Origin: Giesbergeria sp.
GTDB lineage: Bacteria; Pseudomonadota; Gammaproteobacteria; Burkholderiales; Burkholderiaceae_C
DNA length: 7,480 nucleotides
NCBI GenBank assembly: GCA_017998735.1
Contig: JAGOCN010000074.1
Span: forward strand, 1 to 7,480
Direction of reading: 5' to 3'
Positions 6,478-7,480 of this stretch are shown here, piece after piece. Position 1 is the first letter of the stretch. The number at the start of each line of letters is the position of its first letter. The notes beneath the pieces are model-generated. The model searched no databases and was not told the origin of the DNA. It was given only the letters and a program-made list of their open reading frames with translations. Both the position numbers and the translations under genes were made by a program.

Positions 6478-6502
6478 GCCGCCAGCGCCGCGGCTTGGCG
6501 GC
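6478..6502. other. Hairpin in the convergent spacer before ugpQ's end
   Basis: GCCGCCA (6478-6484) and TGGCGGC (6496-6502) are perfect 7-bp inverted repeats around an 11-nt loop. On the plus strand it is followed by six A and preceded by TTTT; on the minus strand the T-run comes before the hairpin. Neither strand therefore has the stem-then-T order of an intrinsic terminator. It lies in the 71-nt spacer between the small membrane-protein gene and ugpQ, which converge. Confidence 0.4.
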
Positions 6503-6513
6503 AAAAAATGCGC

Positions 6514-7323
6514 TCAGCAGGCCGGGTCGAACCCGTTCACCCGGTCGGTGATGAGGCCGTCCAGGCCCAGACCCCACAGCCGCTCGGCTTCTGCTGCATC
6601 GTTCACCGTGTAGGCCAGGCAGCGCAACCCCGCGCTTTTTGCCAGCGCCACGCTGTCGGCATTCCACAAGGTGTGTTTGCAGACAACTGCCACGCAGCGC
6701 AGCATGCGCGCCGTGTCCAGCCAGTCGGCGGGCAAGGCGTCCAGCAGCAGGCCGCGCGGCAGGGCCGGGGCGGCGGTGCGGGCGCCGGCCAGTGCTTCGG
6801 TCTGGAACGAGGTCAGCAGCGGCGGCGTGGCACTGCCTTGCCACAGCTGCGCGGCGCGGCGCGCAACCACTTCGCCCGTTTTGCGCTCGGTGCCGGGCGT
6901 GGGCTTGATCTCGATGTTCAGCAGGCAATCGTTTTCCAGGCACCAGGCGGCCACGGCGTCCAGGGTCGGCAGGCGCTCGCCGGCAAAGGCGGGCGAATGC
7001 CAGCGGCCGGCGTCCAGCTGCGCCAGCGTGGCCCAGGCATGTTCGCCGGCCACTGCGCTTTCGCCAGCCGGCAGGCACTCTGCGGCATTGGTGGTGCGCT
7101 GCAGGGTGGCGTCGTGCAGCAGAAAGGGCTCGCCGTCGGCGCTCAGCTTCACATCGCACTCGAACATGCGCCAGCCGTGCGATGCACCCAGGCGAAACGC
7201 GGCCAGCGTGTTTTCGGGCGCCAGCTTGCCAGCGCCCCGGTGTGCGATCCAGCGCGGGTAGGGCCAGGGTGCGGCGGCGGCGGTAGCGGCAGTGGCGTTG
7301 GCCGCAGTGGTGCTGTCTTTCAT
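6514..7323 (-). CDS. ugpQ: Glycerophosphodiester phosphodiesterase, cytosolic
   Basis: UgpQ hydrolyses glycerophosphodiesters (deacylated phospholipid head groups) to glycerol-3-phosphate and an alcohol. The 269-residue GDPD-fold protein shows [20 protein letters not shown] (25-44) with H28, R29, E37 and N38, the metal-binding E55 and D57 in MFECDVKLS, the catalytic H70 in [12 protein letters not shown]138 and K140 in NIEIKPTPG, and the closing [11 protein letters not shown] (255-265). There is no convincing signal peptide, so a cytosolic role is likely. The ATG at 7323 has a GGAG 7 nt upstream. Residues 8-18 are an Ala/Thr-rich low-complexity extension before the usual PWPYPRW start. The ATG overlaps the stop of the upstream VOC gene by 4 nt, which suggests one transcript and coupled translation. 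Confidence 0.93.
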   Translation of the reverse strand: MKDSTTAANATAATAAAAPWPYPRWIAHRGAGKLAPENTLAAFRLGASHGWRMFECDVKLSADGEPFLLHDATLQRTTNAAECLPAGESAVAGEHAWATLAQLDAGRWHSPAFAGERLPTLDAVAAWCLENDCLLNIEIKPTPGTERKTGEVVARRAAQLWQGSATPPLLTSFQTEALAGARTAAPALPRGLLLDALPADWLDTARMLRCVAVVCKHTLWNADSVALAKSAGLRCLAYTVNDAAEAERLWGLGLDGLITDRVNGFDPAC

Positions 7324-7480
7324 GCAGGTTCTCCGAATTTGAGCAGGTTGCCGTGCGGGTCGATCACATACAGCTCGCGCATGCCCCAGGGGCGGTCTTG
7401 CGGCGGCGCAAGCTGCAGTCCGCGCCGGGCAAAGTCGGCATGCAGCACGCCAACGCTGCCGCGCACATAGCAGGAGGTGT
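7320..7480 (-). CDS. VOC/glyoxalase-bleomycin resistance-type protein, 3' end only
   Basis: Only the last 52 residues are in the window; the gene continues past its right edge. The C-terminal [20 protein letters not shown] is typical of vicinal-oxygen-chelate proteins of the glyoxalase/bleomycin-resistance/dioxygenase group (usual form: PWG.RE...DPDGN.L.FGE). Substrate and true activity cannot be told from this fragment; many such chromosomal proteins have nothing to do with bleomycin. Its TGA stop (7322-7320) overlaps the ATG of ugpQ as ATGA. Confidence 0.8.
   Translation of the reverse strand, partial: TSCYVRGSVGVLHADFARRGLQLAPPQDRPWGMRELYVIDPHGNLLKFGEPA
7331..7334 (-). promoter_or_regulatory. 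Shine-Dalgarno of ugpQ
   Basis: GGAG on the minus strand lies 7 nt before the ugpQ ATG (7323) and inside the last codons of the upstream VOC gene. It fixes the start and fits translational coupling. Confidence 0.75.

Noticed and set aside
6478..6508. Intrinsic terminator between the small membrane gene and ugpQ
   Set aside because: The stem is good, but the T-run is on the wrong side of it for either strand.
6092..7159. N-terminal extension of hemA, which is open in frame far upstream
   Set aside because: The extension is antisense/out of frame to two real genes, crosses the TATAAT box, and HemA proteins begin with the short sequence found at 6091.
6127..7470. 447-residue plus-strand open frame
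   Set aside because: It runs through the small membrane gene in another frame and then antisense to ugpQ, whose catalytic motifs are intact. It has no domain of its own.
1..7480. Defence island, toxin-antitoxin pair, prophage, insertion sequence, integron, CRISPR array, tRNA or rRNA
   Set aside because: All intact genes except the small membrane protein belong to recognised, mostly housekeeping families. No transposase, recombinase, spaced direct-repeat array or RNA-gene sequence was seen. The four short repeats carry no gene of their own.

Overview
The window looks like ordinary chromosome from a high-G+C member of the Burkholderiales, most likely family Comamonadaceae (Acidovorax/Comamonas/Diaphorobacter-like). 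I base this on the strongly G/C-biased third codon positions, the protein sequences, the gene order hemA-prfA-prmC-grxD, and a short interspersed repeat that I recall as typical of that family. This is recognition by eye; no database was searched.

Layout, left to right. Positions 1-498 (+) hold the 3' part of a lytic transglycosylase gene, ending inside a tandem 8-bp repeat. A convergent spacer (499-721) carries repeat copy A. Next, on the minus strand, is a DUF21/CBS/CorC_HlyC membrane protein that resembles the polyamine exporter PaeA (YtfL) (722-2077). It is separated from the upstream operon by a clear intrinsic terminator at 2205-2226. The minus-strand housekeeping operon hemA (6091-4793) -> prfA (4728-3643) -> prmC (3539-2676) -> grxD (2613-2278) follows. 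Diverging from hemA is a small three-helix membrane protein (6164-6442, +). Converging on that gene is a minus-strand pair: the end of a VOC/glyoxalase-type protein (7480-7320) overlapping by 4 nt a cytosolic glycerophosphodiester phosphodiesterase, ugpQ (7323-6514).

How the genes relate: HemA makes glutamate-1-semialdehyde from glutamyl-tRNA, the first committed step of tetrapyrrole synthesis. PrfA (RF1) ends translation at UAA/UAG, and PrmC methylates the glutamine of its GGQ motif. GrxD is a monothiol CGFS glutaredoxin that carries Fe-S clusters. hemA-prfA-prmC is also linked in E. coli. The distal grxD is, as I recall it, a common betaproteobacterial arrangement.

I found no defence system, prophage, insertion sequence, CRISPR array, tRNA or rRNA, and no undescribed multi-gene system. 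The most interesting feature is a four-copy interspersed repeat about 60 bp long. Its core is two conserved blocks separated by exactly 5 nt in every copy, and it can fold into a G-U-rich hairpin flanked by A- and T-rich arms. Copy A follows the transglycosylase gene, C supplies the hemA stop codon, B forms most of the leader of prmC, and D lies in frame inside the small membrane-protein gene. A perfect TATAAT box six bases from the hemA ATG, with no Shine-Dalgarno sequence, suggests a leaderless hemA transcript.
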